DNA of 64,000 bases from Mesostigma viride (Eukaryota > Streptophyta > Mesostigmatophyceae > Mesostigmatales > Mesostigmataceae): positions 7,714,140 through 7,778,139 of the forward strand of contig RPFO01000080.1 of NCBI GenBank assembly GCA_009746045.1, read 5' to 3'. Of the stretch, positions 53,600-63,725 are shown piece after piece. The position numbers and the translations under genes are program-made. The number at the start of each line of letters is the position of its first letter. The first letter of the stretch is position 1. Under the pieces are notes generated by a model that was not told the DNA's origin, did not search any database, and saw nothing but the letters and a program-made list of their open reading frames with translations.

Positions 53600-55039
53600 A
53601 TGGCGAATAAACGCGCCTCGACGCAACGCAGCCTGGCGGCTGCGCTCGGCAATGAAAATACGTCTGCAGCTCCGGCTGCAGCTTCGCCATCAGGGCCGGA
53701 AGGCAGTGCTGCCACTAGTCGCGCACTGGTGGTCGTCCAGCACCCTCCCGGGCTTCCTGCCTCGCCTTCAGCCTCGCCTGAGCCAAAACGCAGCCGCCCA
53801 GCCGAACCGAGCTGGTCTGAGCGCGATTTTGACGTTGACGGGATATTTTCCACCTTCAACACCTTCAACGATGCCAGACCCAGCTATTTCGACATGCCAC
53901 CCCTCAAGCTACTGGAGTTCGTGTTTTATGGGTCATACGCCTCCCTTCTCGACCTGTGCCAACGCCTTCAACGCCTTTGCCGCTTCCGCAATGGACCTGA
54001 CGGCCGGTTCACAATGCGACAACAATCTGAGAACCTGGCCAGCTGGTCTCGCCCCCGTCTTCAGATCGGCGCCCTCTTTTCCATCCTTGACCGCTCTGTC
54101 ACGGACCTCTGGACCCCCTCCCCCTTGACCGAATCCACCTTCCTCCTCCACCTCCAAGCAACCATCTCACAGCACGTGACGCCCCTAGCCGCAGATGTGG
54201 CGGCAATGGGCGGCACGCTGGCTGCTGAGCTCCCCACCATCTCCACCGCCACCTCCAGCCTCCTCGCCTCCTCCACCGCCACCACCCCCACCTCCGACGC
54301 CATCACCGCCCAGCTCCGCGACATCGACCAGCGTCTTAAGGACAACGCCATCGCTATCGAGGTTCTGCAGAACACCGCAGGCCTCACCGCCCAGGCGGTG
54401 AAGGACATTGCCGCCAAGCCAGCCCCGGCTGGCCTGGCCGGCGATGCTCCTCCCATCACCACCTGGGCGGACATGCTTAAGCAACATACCACCTCCACCA
54501 CCTCCGCCGTCGCAGCCCAGCTTCAACAGCAGACGCTTGACCTCCGCGAGGAGGCCGAGCTCGCCAAGCGCAGCCTCAACGTCATTGTCAAGAACTTCAA
54601 GATGGAGGAAGGTGAGAATTCCGAGAAGCTTTTGCGTGCGTTTGAGAGAGAAATCCTTGGTCGCATGGGCCTTAACGGTGAGATCGAGCTGGCCGCCCAC
54701 CGCCTTCCCCGCGCGCGGGGTAAGGCAGGGCCGCCCCCGCTCCTTCTCACCTTTAAGACCCCGGCGGACAAGATTTCTTTTCTCAGACGCCGCAAGCGGC
54801 TCGAGAAGACTCTCTTCACCCTTGATGACGACTTGACCCTGGCGCAGCAACAACGGCGACGGGAGCTATGGCCGACCTACCTCCAGCTCCGGCAGACCAA
54901 GGCGGGACAGCCGGTGTACTGGAAGGGGGCGGCCATCTACGTCGGCCATAAGCCCTGGCAGGCGCCCCCCCCCCCCCGCGGCCCCAGCGACTCTAGACGC
55001 CCCAGCTTAGGGGAATATAGCAGTAGTAGTGTAGAATAG
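53600..55039 (+). CDS. LINE ORF1 protein (intact, 479 aa)
   Basis: Single clean frame from ATG 53,600 to TAG 55,037-55,039. Residues 1-80 are Ala/Ser/Pro-rich with a PEPKRSRP basic motif that could be a nuclear signal. Residues ~95-170 form a globular-looking part (FVFYGSYASLLDLCQRLQ). A predicted coiled coil covers ~245-275 (LRDIDQRLKDNAIAIEVLQ). TTWADML is near 295. The C-terminal ~170 residues (RSLNVIVKNFKMEEGENSEK, then LLLTFKTPADKISFLRRRKR, then the QQQRRRELWPTYLQLRQTK block) have the RRM-like plus C-terminal domain pattern of L1-type ORF1 RNA chaperones. The role would be to coat its own RNA and accompany reverse transcription. It is the only intact LINE-type gene of the window. Confidence 0.88.
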   Translation: MANKRASTQRSLAAALGNENTSAAPAAASPSGPEGSAATSRALVVVQHPPGLPASPSASPEPKRSRPAEPSWSERDFDVDGIFSTFNTFNDARPSYFDMPPLKLLEFVFYGSYASLLDLCQRLQRLCRFRNGPDGRFTMRQQSENLASWSRPRLQIGALFSILDRSVTDLWTPSPLTESTFLLHLQATISQHVTPLAADVAAMGGTLAAELPTISTATSSLLASSTATTPTSDAITAQLRDIDQRLKDNAIAIEVLQNTAGLTAQAVKDIAAKPAPAGLAGDAPPITTWADMLKQHTTSTTSAVAAQLQQQTLDLREEAELAKRSLNVIVKNFKMEEGENSEKLLRAFEREILGRMGLNGEIELAAHRLPRARGKAGPPPLLLTFKTPADKISFLRRRKRLEKTLFTLDDDLTLAQQQRRRELWPTYLQLRQTKAGQPVYWKGAAIYVGHKPWQAPPPPRGPSDSRRPSLGEYSSSSVE

Positions 55040-55416
55040 ATAGACCGTGGCCATCAGTACATGTACGCCTCCTAGAGGCACTATCCCAGCTAAGCCACGC
55101 GCTTTATTTAATCATGTACATGTGTGCCTATGATGAGCCACACCCCAGATGATGCCTAGCTTTATTTAGTTCTGTTGTGCCTATGCAGGGAATAACTCTC
55201 TGCTGAGACGCCATGCCCTAGCTTCTTTGTATAGCTATGCTGATCTTCCCCCCCATGACAGGCTCCCCCTTCGCTGGGCATAGCTTGAAGATCATGGGGA
55301 TGCACGTGCCCTGGTGCACCTAGAGCAAGGGTCCTTTACATCCCCACCCTTGCAGGAAGTAGCTTAGGATGTATGATAGGCCATACGCCCCCTCTCAAGG
55401 GCTATGTGCTACATAT
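55040..55416 (+). other. 3' region of the ORF1-only element
   Basis: No ORF. Shared with 17,330-17,690 and, from about 55,240 on, with the right arm at 45,142-45,303. It probably carries the signal for RT recognition. Confidence 0.7.
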
Positions 55417-55470
55417 ACTCCCAACGGAGTTATGTTACAATTCAATTCAATTCAATTCAATACATTCTAA

Positions 55471-56690
55471 GCTACTTCCTCTTCCACCGCGTCTTGTCCT
55501 GCATGGCAGTCCAAAGACGGGAGAGAGAGTGGATGCGGTGCTCAAACTGGGCTGGGACCACTAGGTCGTCCAGCAACATCTGGATGTAGGTCGTGACAGG
55601 TTTCCCTACCCTTTTGGGAATGCCCTCGGGCCAGGTCAGAATGTGGCGCCCTGGCTGGCTAAGCCGCTGGGGGCCGGCCAGACCAAGGGCGGTGTCGACC
55701 TGGCTGGTGCGAGCAAGGTGTCCTACAAATGCTATCCTACGCTGCCTAATCTCGTCCGAAATACGAGGCATGCCATGATCCAAAGACTCTGATGACGGAC
55801 GCTCGGAAAACCCTACGTTAAGGACCTGGCGGAGCATCCTGTAAACCGTGCCGTCTAGCCGAGCTGCCAGTTTGGGTGGGAGGGTCCACGCCTCGGCGCC
55901 ATACGTGAGCACCGTGAGGACGAGGACCTTGAAGAGCATGCGCTTGCGGTGCTCGCCCAGGCCCTTCGAGCGCCAGTAGGTGTTGAGCGAACGGAGCTTG
56001 GCCCAGGCAAGGCCGATGCGGGTGTCCACATCGTCGGCAGTGTCAGGAAGCCAACTCCCCAACAGCTTGAAGCGGTCGCGGAACGGGACCTCCGTCCCGT
56101 CGAGCAGGCGCGGCAGCGGTGGTGTACTGGAGGCCCCAATCACCATCGCCTCAGTTTTGACACTAATCTCCAACCCCGCCGCCCGCGCCTCCAGGCCCAG
56201 ACAGTCCAGCCAGGTCTGAATGTGCTTGGGGCTCTCGATGAGGGTGGTGTCATCCGCATAAATCAGGTCGGCAAGGCGATAACCAGGTCTAACCCCGCCG
56301 TGCTCTTTCACGTTAAGGATGTCCAAGCCTGGCTCGAACCCCTTAAGAGCAGTAAAGCGCGCACGTGCCCGGCGCATGACGTGATCCACGACAATAATGA
56401 ACAGGTATGGGGACAGGACACAACCTTGCCACACCCCGTGGTGAAGGGGGAATGGTGGGGTGGTGCCTTCCGCAGTCCGCACTACTGCCTGTGAGCCCTC
56501 ATACAGTCGGCGAATGGCAGCAATAAACGCAGGTGGCACTCGATCCAGAGCTAGGATGGCCCAAAGAGCCTCCCAAAGGACCGTGTCAAAGGCCTTGGTA
56601 TAGTCAACAAAAATGAAGACCAGCGGCAAACTGTCAGGGGGAAGGCGACGCACCTCCTCCATCAATCTCCTTGATCTTCCCTCTAACCTG
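55471..56690 (-). pseudogene. LINE B RT fragment joined to foreign ends
   Basis: An open frame of 447 codons reaching into this segment encodes the RT core: FVDYTKAFDTVLW (motif A), HHGVWQGCVLSPYLF, YADDTTLI (catalytic box), the VLTVLTYGAEAWTL region, GHLARTSQ and MQDKTRWK. The first codons (upstream of EEVRRLPPD, ~56,680) come from the adjoining repeat, not from the LINE. At the other end LINE sequence stops at CTTCCACCGCG and continues directly into the arm AAGCTACTTCCT of the 3'-end repeat, at a GGAAG microhomology, so the normal ORF2 end and 3' UTR are replaced. The endonuclease half is absent. Confidence 0.9.
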
Positions 56691-56885
56691 CACCTTAGCT
56701 GCTGGAATACATAGTGGTACAGGTGCACTTCGTGCACCCAGAGAAGGTGTAGTTTACACCCTACCCTTGCAGGAAGTAGCCCAGAATGTGTTGAAAGCCA
56801 TATCAAGTGAGACAACTATGCCTCTTCTCAGGGATATGTGCTACATGTACTCACACAGAGATATGTTCCAATTAAATTTAATTTG
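56691..56885 (+). repeat. 3'-end repeat arm, opposite orientation
   Basis: GCAGGAAGTAGCCCAGAATG through GATATGTGCTACATGTACTC and an AATTAAATTTAATT tail. It is the inverted partner of the arm at 53,035-53,406 plus 55,471-55,481, so the RT fragment lies between inverted arms. Confidence 0.75.
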
Positions 56886-57992
56886 AATGACAACGATTCC
56901 ATTTCATTATCGTAACATAATACAAAAGAATCCCAATGTGCATCAACCGTGGAGGACTACTCCCACGATGCTGTTCATAGTACAAAATAACCTGGAAGGC
57001 TAAAGCGTATCAACAACATCTGAGCACTACACAAACCTGAGCTCCTCCCAACCCATCGCCCAGGGCATCCTAATTGGTAGCTAAGGGTCGTCAGACCAGA
57101 AAAAACACAGCACTGTATACTCACGAAACCATCCGGATTGGCCTCGCAGACCAACAGGGAAAAAAATCCAGGCAATCAATGTACAAAGTCTCGCTGGTTT
57201 CGCTGGCCCGAGGACCTCTGCATATCTACACCTAACAAGCGCCTGCACCCAGCTCTTCCACCCAGAGCTGGGCCTGATTTACAGCGGCAGCAGCCGTTCT
57301 CGCAATGTACAATCGAGGGTGGCGCGCCACCCGCCCTCTCAACCGTTTGCCGAAGAAAAACAGACACAGAGCCTCCACTATCAGGCTCACCACCGCCGTT
57401 CGAAAGAACACCCCCAGGACCCAAAGTAGGCCCTGTCTGTCCCCGTTCCATGCACATCAGCCCCCCCCCCCCTAAATCCCACGGAAAACACCCTGGATGC
57501 CTCCCGCACACAATCCTGGGGCGAAAAAGAAACAAAACTATAGGATTCCAAGGACTGTCTCGTTGCACATATCCCGGTCCCAACCCTCATCAGGCCAAGT
57601 CATTGCTGCCCTTACGACCCGGCCCTGCATATGACTTGTGCCATGTCCCCCTTCCATGGCCCATTCGATGACCCACTCCATGGGCCACAGGCCTCCTCGA
57701 TGGCTCTTACCACGGAATAGAGTCATGTAGCCCACCCACTTCCGGCAGGTTGCTCCACAGGGAAAATCTGGTGCCACACAGGAGCAACCCCCTTCCACAC
57801 AGGAGTGACAACCCTCTTCTTCCGCTTGGCCCCCGTCCCACCTGTACGCCACACAGCCACTTACGAGCCTACCCGTGTGGCTATGCGCCCCTCATGTATA
57901 CGTGGCCGCCCATAGGCAATACATCTTATCTATATGTGCCCCCTGATTGGCACGCCACGCTCCCACTCATCGGCGCGCCACGTGGTCCTCTC
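56886..57992 (-). other. Downstream region of the TPR gene
   Basis: No supported gene; the open frames here are proline/arginine-rich and lack domain character. The part next to 57,992 is presumably the 3' UTR of the TPR gene. Confidence 0.5.
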
Positions 57993-60900
57993 TCAAGGGC
58001 ACGCCACGTGGGTGTCCACGTGCCACAGAAAGTGCGCGTAGCTGCCCGTGAAGTAGGGGTTGAGCGGGTGCGTCGCGATCGCGCCACGGAATGCCTGGTC
58101 CGCGCCCACACGATCTGAGCGGGCCAGCCAAAGGAATGTGGCGAAACGAGTGAGAAGGATGCCGTCCGTGTCGTCCAGTGCCAGCGCGCGGTGGAAGAAA
58201 TGTTCCGCGCTGTGAGGGGCAGATGGCAGCAGAGGGGGGGGGAGAGAAAAGGGAGTCTTGACGTTAGGAGGTCAAACAAAGCAAAACATTGCAATGTGTC
58301 ATTTGGACCAGAGAGGAGGGGGGGGGGGGCGGGGGAGTAAGGGTCGTAATGCAGCGTGAGGTAAGTGCAGCATGGAGGGGATCTCAATTACGTTACATTG
58401 CAGCTGCAGCCGGTGTCATTTGTGACGCAGCAGGCGAATCATGGCAGCAGATGGTGGGTGGGGAAGCGACACAGGAGAAGCAAGGCCACGATAGGTGGGG
58501 TGGGTGGGACATGGAATACACCTTGGGAGAAAAGGCGAGAAATAGGGGGACACGTCCGCGTCTTAGGCAGGATCCCTGAAGCACTACCAGGACAAAAAGG
58601 GGGGACAAAAGGGGGAGAGCAGAAGAGCAAACATGTTCAGGGCTGTTTCAAAACGTTAAGTGAGATGCCTTCGGATCAAGAGACTCACACAGCCGCGAAA
58701 TCATGCCAAACGTCCTATGTTCGATTCCTTGCTGGTAGCTTCTGGGCTTTCTTACTTTCTGTGTTCCGCTGAATCTCAGATTTGGGCCGCTAGCGTTTTT
58801 ACGTTTGTTGCTTTCTGATCTGACGACCATGGTGAGTGTTGGCCTCAAGACAAGGCCTGCCAGTGCATAGCCTAAGCTTGAAGTGGGGAACTTGAAGGGG
58901 CTTGAGGGGGGGGCGTTTGTTTCACTCTTGCAACGCATTCGCCTGGAAAGAACTCAAGGCAGCACCGAGGTGGCACTGGGGTAGGCCATGCCCGACACTG
59001 TCCATAAGCTGGGCCCTACACTGGCAACTAGCGGGCAGCCAGCGGGCAGGCAGCACGGTTCTCATGACTCACTGCACCATGGAAACCATTTTGAAAAACA
59101 TGGTGGCAAGTGGGGGTAGAAAGGGAAGGGCAAGACGGGGGCAGAGGAGGAATAGAGGGAGGGAGAGAGGAAGGCGGCGAGCGGGGGAGAGGGGAAGAAC
59201 AGCATGGGCCAGGGCGCAACAAAGGGAGGGGGTGACCAACAACTGCACTAGAAGGGGAGGCGCCGGCGCAATCAATAAACTAGAAGGGCTCAGGCGCTGG
59301 CACAAGTACTCACCGGTCATAGTCGTGTCGCACAATGTACAGGAACTGCGCGTAGTTCGCCAGCACCACGCTTGGGCACTCCTCCTCTGCCGCCATCTCC
59401 TCGTAAATCAGCTCCGTCCGGTCAAAGCAAGCATAGTTGTCCACCTCCAGCTTGGCCGTGACGGGAGCCAGGTTCATCTGGAAGGGGATGTACCCAGCCG
59501 TCGACTCATGCCCTCCCGGCTCGTCCCCTTGTGCCACCTGGCGGGACGTATCGGCAGAGTCCAGCTTGCGGGACTCGCGCAGCCACTTCAGGAATGTGCT
59601 GCTATCGGCATTGGGGGAGAGGGGGGGCGGGAGTGAGCCCGTGGCGGGGGCAACGCGTGAACCGGCCTTGGTGAGGGGCAACTGGGGGGGCATTGAGCCC
59701 CCGCCTGGGTTCATCCCTCTGTCCACCTCGACCGCAGGGGAGAGGTCATCGTAGGCCGCAGGGAACCCTTGGGAGGAGAGCGAGGACGGCGGGGAAGATT
59801 CAAAATCGAATTGGAACGGCTGCGGGTGGGGGAACACAGGGAAGGTGGTGTCGACGACAAGCGACTTGCTACTCTCTGCCGCACCCTCGGGCGGCGCTGC
59901 ATGCAGTAGTCGAGGGACAGCGGTCGGAGGCGCCCGATTCTTGGGCGCATCCACGAACGAGACGCTGTTGTCCATCCCAACCGATGACGTCATCATGAGC
60001 GGTGATGACGTGGCGAGGAGTGGGGACTTGACGATGTTCGAGGAGGATGAAGGGAAGGTCTCGCTCAAGGCCGCGTTGGCGGGGCGTTCCCTCGGGTGCG
60101 CAAAGCTGCGCGTGCTGCTGCCTCGCTCCTGGCCCAGCGTGGTCTCAGACGCGACCGCCTTGGGGGCGGGGGCAGCAGGGGCCGGACGGACAGACGAGAG
60201 CGCTGGCGGGTTGGCGAGCGCCTGCACCGAGAGGGTTGTCGAGTGGGCCGTGAATTCGGCCATGAGGACTATGATGGCGACCATCAGGCTTGGCGTGGCC
60301 GCGAAGACCTGCTGGAAGAGCCAGATGAATGACGTGGACATCTCGCGCTGGACGGCCACCATCAGGTCCGCCATTTCCTTCTCCGCGAACAGGTACTGCC
60401 GGATCCCAAGCGCGTGCGCATAGACCACGCGGAGGGAGTAGAGCATGGTGGAGAATGCAGTCCCGATCGATCCCACTTCGCCGAGGGGGCCGCCTTTGGA
60501 ACTCCTACCACCGTCTGGAAGGACTCCAACATCCCTAGGAATCCACCGCTTCGCGGATGTGGATCCATATCTCGCCTTCGGAGCTTCTGCTGTCCAGTTC
60601 TCCTGGGAGTCCAAACAATTGCGCAGGCACCGTCGAGAAGCAGGTGGTCCACAGGACTTGCACTGCCGCCGGCGGAAACCTGTCTGATCCTCACCCAGGG
60701 AATCCCTCCACGCTGAGCGCCATCGTTGACGTTGTCGTCCAGACGCCAAGCCGGGTGGACTATTAAAATCTAAAACGCAGTTGGCGGTCGTGTGCCGCGC
60801 AGCCCCGGCCACAGCACCCCGTGAAAAGCTGTACGAGCTACCCGAGAATGCAGACAGGTCCGGGGCGGAGCTGCTCTTTCTCAAGGCCGCCACCGCATCG

Positions 60901-61091
60901 CAAGCTGCAGGGCATGACCTCGCCCGGAATATCTGAGAAGCAGATCCGAACCGATCATTCTCGTTTGTCCGCAAACACGCGCAAGGCTCGAGCGACCTTG
61001 CCGCTAATGACGCGTTCATCTGTTCTTGGCCTGCTATTAGGATTCTGCCACCGGTGCCACAATCGCCATTCGCGATCCAAAAATCACTCAC
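57993..61091 (-). CDS. TPR-repeat protein, two exons recognised (host gene)
   Basis: The long exon (59,314-61,091) ends in LIYEEMAAEEECPSVVLANY...HDYD and is cut by GACCG|GTGAGTAC. Exon 2 (58,209 to stop 57,993) follows CCTCACAG and resumes in phase as AEHFFHRALALDDTDG, LLTRFATFLWLARSD, SYAHFLWHVDTHVA. The joined sequence shows two to three TPR-like helical pairs with the ANYAxFL pattern known from a plant/green-algal TPR-like family. Upstream, residues 210-285 (MLYSLRVVYAHALGIRQYL, STSFIWLFQQVFAATPSLM, a hydrophobic VAIIVLMAEF) also resemble that family; 295-545 is Ser/Pro-rich and probably disordered. The first ATG at 61,091 is only the first in the open frame; a later start or more 5' exons are possible. 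The function is unknown beyond protein binding. Confidence 0.82.
58210..59313 (-). other. Intron of the TPR gene
   Basis: 1,104 bp, GTGAGTAC at the 5' side (59,306-59,313) and CCTCACAG at the 3' side. Phase and protein continuity both support it. It contains purine-rich stretches (59,120-59,240) and a poly-G run near 58,318-58,335 and no other gene. Confidence 0.85.
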
Positions 61092-62101
61092 ACCAAAAGA
61101 GAAATAGCTTCTAAGCTCGCTAGAGACCGACTAAATCATACCGAATCGCACATTCCACGGGCCTCCTGGCGGTAATCGTGCATGCAACCATGGTCAACCC
61201 CGGAACGACGCTCCACAGGCTGTCCGCATGACAGGCAGATGGCGAAATATCTGGATACGTGAAAGCAGCGCAAGGCATCGAGGCAGGACGGGGCGTGTGC
61301 ACTCGCTGGCCAAAAAATCCCCAGCCCGACTGCAAGCTGGCCTGAGGAGCCGGCCTAGAAAATCTGTCTTCGGTTTCAGCTTTGGTGGAAAAAGGCAGGC
61401 CAGGGGGCGTGCCTGATTGGGAGGTTCTGGAGGGCCGTAACGATGACAAGTACGGACGGATCGTAGAATGAAATCGGCTGCTGTTGCGCGCGGCTAACGA
61501 GATTTCCACGCTAGATACACCACACGACTGAACGCAAGCTTGGCTGTGCCGTCGCTGAAGGACAGCAGAGCAAACTAGGCGCCCACGCCACGTTATGATG
61601 GGTGACGCGCGCTTCGCAACTGGAGGCAAGGGCGCCGAGCTGTGTGGATACTGGAAAGCAAAAAATTTCTCTGGAAAGCAAACGACTAATCTGGAGTAGC
61701 CGCCGCCCCAGGGTCGTCCTCCTACACCTTAAGAGTTACGCCCTGATCCTTCGAGATTGTGCCCGCGACGCGAAGGGCAGCGCTAGGCGCACCATGCGAT
61801 GAGTCATGTGATCTTCCCCTTTCTTGCCAACTGGCCCGTTTCAAAAGTGGTAAAGATTTTCGAATTCGTCAAAGGAATCTTGCACACCCGTCTGACCAGG
61901 ATGCTATTCGGCTGTAATGGTGGTTTATCTTGCCAGATAACCGCCAAATATTTCGTCACAGCCGGGCTCCTTTTTCAGGCCCTACTCCCTACAAAGGCTC
62001 CACAAGAATCCTTGACCTCAGTTGGTAGGATCCCGGTCGCGTACTTGATATGGCAGTGACAGACGTCACGTTTGCGCGACGGAACGACGCTTCAAGACCC
62101 G
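61092..62101. other. Upstream region of the TPR gene, no gene seen
   Basis: Expected promoter and 5' UTR of the minus-strand gene. No clear TATA box. A minus-strand open frame at 61,120-61,629 has no recognisable features. Confidence 0.5.
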
Positions 62102-62109
62102 CTTATACC

Positions 62110-62857
62110 AGGAGGGGTGACATTGAGCCAAGCTAAATAGGGGCCGGATCCTGCAGCCGCCGGTCCAGAATGTCTGGCCCCTATATCCATACTAGGGGCC
62201 CGTGCAGCTACCGGCACCAATTCTAGCTAGCCCCCATCTTTTCGGCCCCTATAGGGGAGATTCCAGGGGCCGAATTTGTATGCAGCCGCCAGCCCTAGAT
62301 TTCGGGCCCCCAAATTGTACAGCAGGCGCGGCATGCCGCATCATGCCACGTGGCGTCCCATCTTGCCATGCCCCGGATGCCAGCTATGTACGGGCCTACG
62401 GATGCCTACACAAAAAACTGTGTCGGCATCCGTCCTCACGCCGCGCCGCGCTATACTATCATGGAGTCTGCAGATGTCTTGCCCAGTTCAGTTCAGTTCA
62501 GTTCAGTTTAGTTGGAATCCCACGCCGGTCATATCCAACAGAGATAGTTTGGCGACGTAAGTAGCTCGGATGGTAACCTTACTAGGGTACTGTGATATGT
62601 CTTGCCCAGTAATTGCCTGTCGCCGGAGAGGCATGCCGGCATCAAGCCACGTGGCGCCTCATCTTGCCACGTGGTGCCGCATCTTGCCACGTAGCGCTGC
62701 GCTATTAGGGGCCAGTAATACGGGGCTGCCGCCGCCGACCCTCGTTTTACTCGCCAGCCCCTATTTCAATTCAGGGGCCGGCGCTTACCGCAGCAGTCAG
62801 GCCCTGGGACGGGCCCCTAGTATCCAGGAAATTTTGCCTGGAGATGTCACCCCTCCT
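62110..62857. mobile_element. hAT-like MITE, 748 bp
   Basis: Perfect 14-bp inverted ends AGGAGGGGTGACAT (62,110-62,123; 62,844-62,857) and a perfect 8-bp duplication CTTATACC (62,102-62,109; 62,858-62,865). Eight-base duplications are characteristic of the hAT superfamily. The interior is non-coding, with many AGGGGCC motifs, CATCTTGCCACGTGG repeats and a (GTTCA)n tract at ~62,486-62,512. Confidence 0.88.
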
Positions 62858-63137
62858 CTTATACCTCGTTTGAAAAATCTAATCAAGTGCTCTGTACTGT
62901 CCAGAGAATCTGTATCATGCCATGTCATTTCCAAGTTTTATGACGTGTTAAATGTGTCACATCACCTTTCTTTCCTATCACATCCCAGATACGCACTGCC
63001 AGAAGAATTCAAAAGTCAGACTGAACCATCGAAAAGACGACTGACAGCAGGCTGACAGATCGTCTCGCCTCAGGCACATACCTGCACATAAGTATCAAGT
63101 AACGTGCGTGTTTGCAACTTGCCCGTTGAAACTCTAC

Positions 63138-63338
63138 GGCGGAGCCAATTTTCGGAAGAACCTCACCCTTATGCTTGCAAATTCGGGACAAATTCGGTGG
63201 ATGTATGTATGGATGGATGTATGTATGGATGGATTGACGGATTTTCATCCCCTATTCCTATGTTTTCTCACGTGTACGGCCTTATAAGCTTCGCCAATTC
63301 TGGCGAACCTGACGGTTCTTCCGAAAATTGGCTCCGCC
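63138..63338. mobile_element. Short MITE with perfect 25-bp inverted ends
   Basis: 63,138-63,162 (GGCGGAGCCAATTTTCGG...) is the exact complement of 63,314-63,338. About 201 bp, non-coding, with a GGAT/GTAT microsatellite at ~63,200-63,238. The TSD is unclear. Confidence 0.85.
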
Positions 63339-63527
63339 TGATTAGACTTACCATATCGACAGCAAAGCGACCGGCCCCGGCGCCCAGCACTTGAGTCGTC
63401 GATCTGCTAGGTACGCCAGTCGCCATGTAGACGCTTCGCCAGGAGTTTCCTTCTTTCAACTGACATGTACGCGTCTTCGCGCATCTTCGCGCCGCGCCAC
63501 CGCCAACCATGCCGCGACGTCAGTAAG

Positions 63528-63725
63528 CATTCACGCCTCAAGTTCGGTTCGAGGTTTAAGGCGTGAACCCAACTAAAGGCGGGAATGACTCTATTTAATT
63601 GTACAACTTTGAACTAAAGATAATAAAACATACTATTATGAACTACTCTGAACTCAGAATGCTAAAATCCCTATGCGACCCAACTTAAGGCGTGAATACA
63701 AATTAAGTAACTTAAGGCGTGAATG
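63528..63725. mobile_element. Short MITE with CATTCACGCCT ends
   Basis: Imperfect inverted ends CATTCACGCCTCAAGTT (63,528-63,544) and AACTTAAGGCGTGAATG (63,709-63,725). Additional AAGGCGTGAA copies lie near 63,558 and 63,690. AT-rich, non-coding. No TSD found. Confidence 0.7.

Larger units (their letters stand above)
53418..55459 (+). mobile_element. ORF1-only non-LTR element, copy 2 (intact)
   Basis: 2,042-bp element with perfect 11-bp duplications ATACATTCTAA (53,407-53,417 and 55,460-55,470). Order: four CCACGAG heptamers (53,445-53,472), leader, intact ORF1, ~380 bp of 3' region, hairpin ACTCC-CAAC-GGAGT (55,417-55,430) and an (ATTCA)n tail. There is no ORF2 and no trace of a deletion scar shared with LINE A. 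The organisation recalls mammalian HAL1 (half-LINE) elements. Mobilisation in trans by an ORF2-bearing LINE is inferred from the common 3' hairpin and TSD length. Confidence 0.93.

Noticed and set aside
57138-57671. 177-codon plus-strand ORF
   Set aside because: Proline/arginine-rich with no domain; it lies antisense in the presumed 3' flank of the TPR gene.
58705-58725. GTTCGATTCC, a B-box-like motif that could mark a tRNA gene
   Set aside because: Flanking bases do not form a T-arm or acceptor stem; it lies in the TPR intron.
61120-61629. 169-codon minus-strand ORF upstream of the TPR gene
   Set aside because: No recognisable features, no splice link to the TPR frame that I could identify; probably chance in GC-rich DNA.
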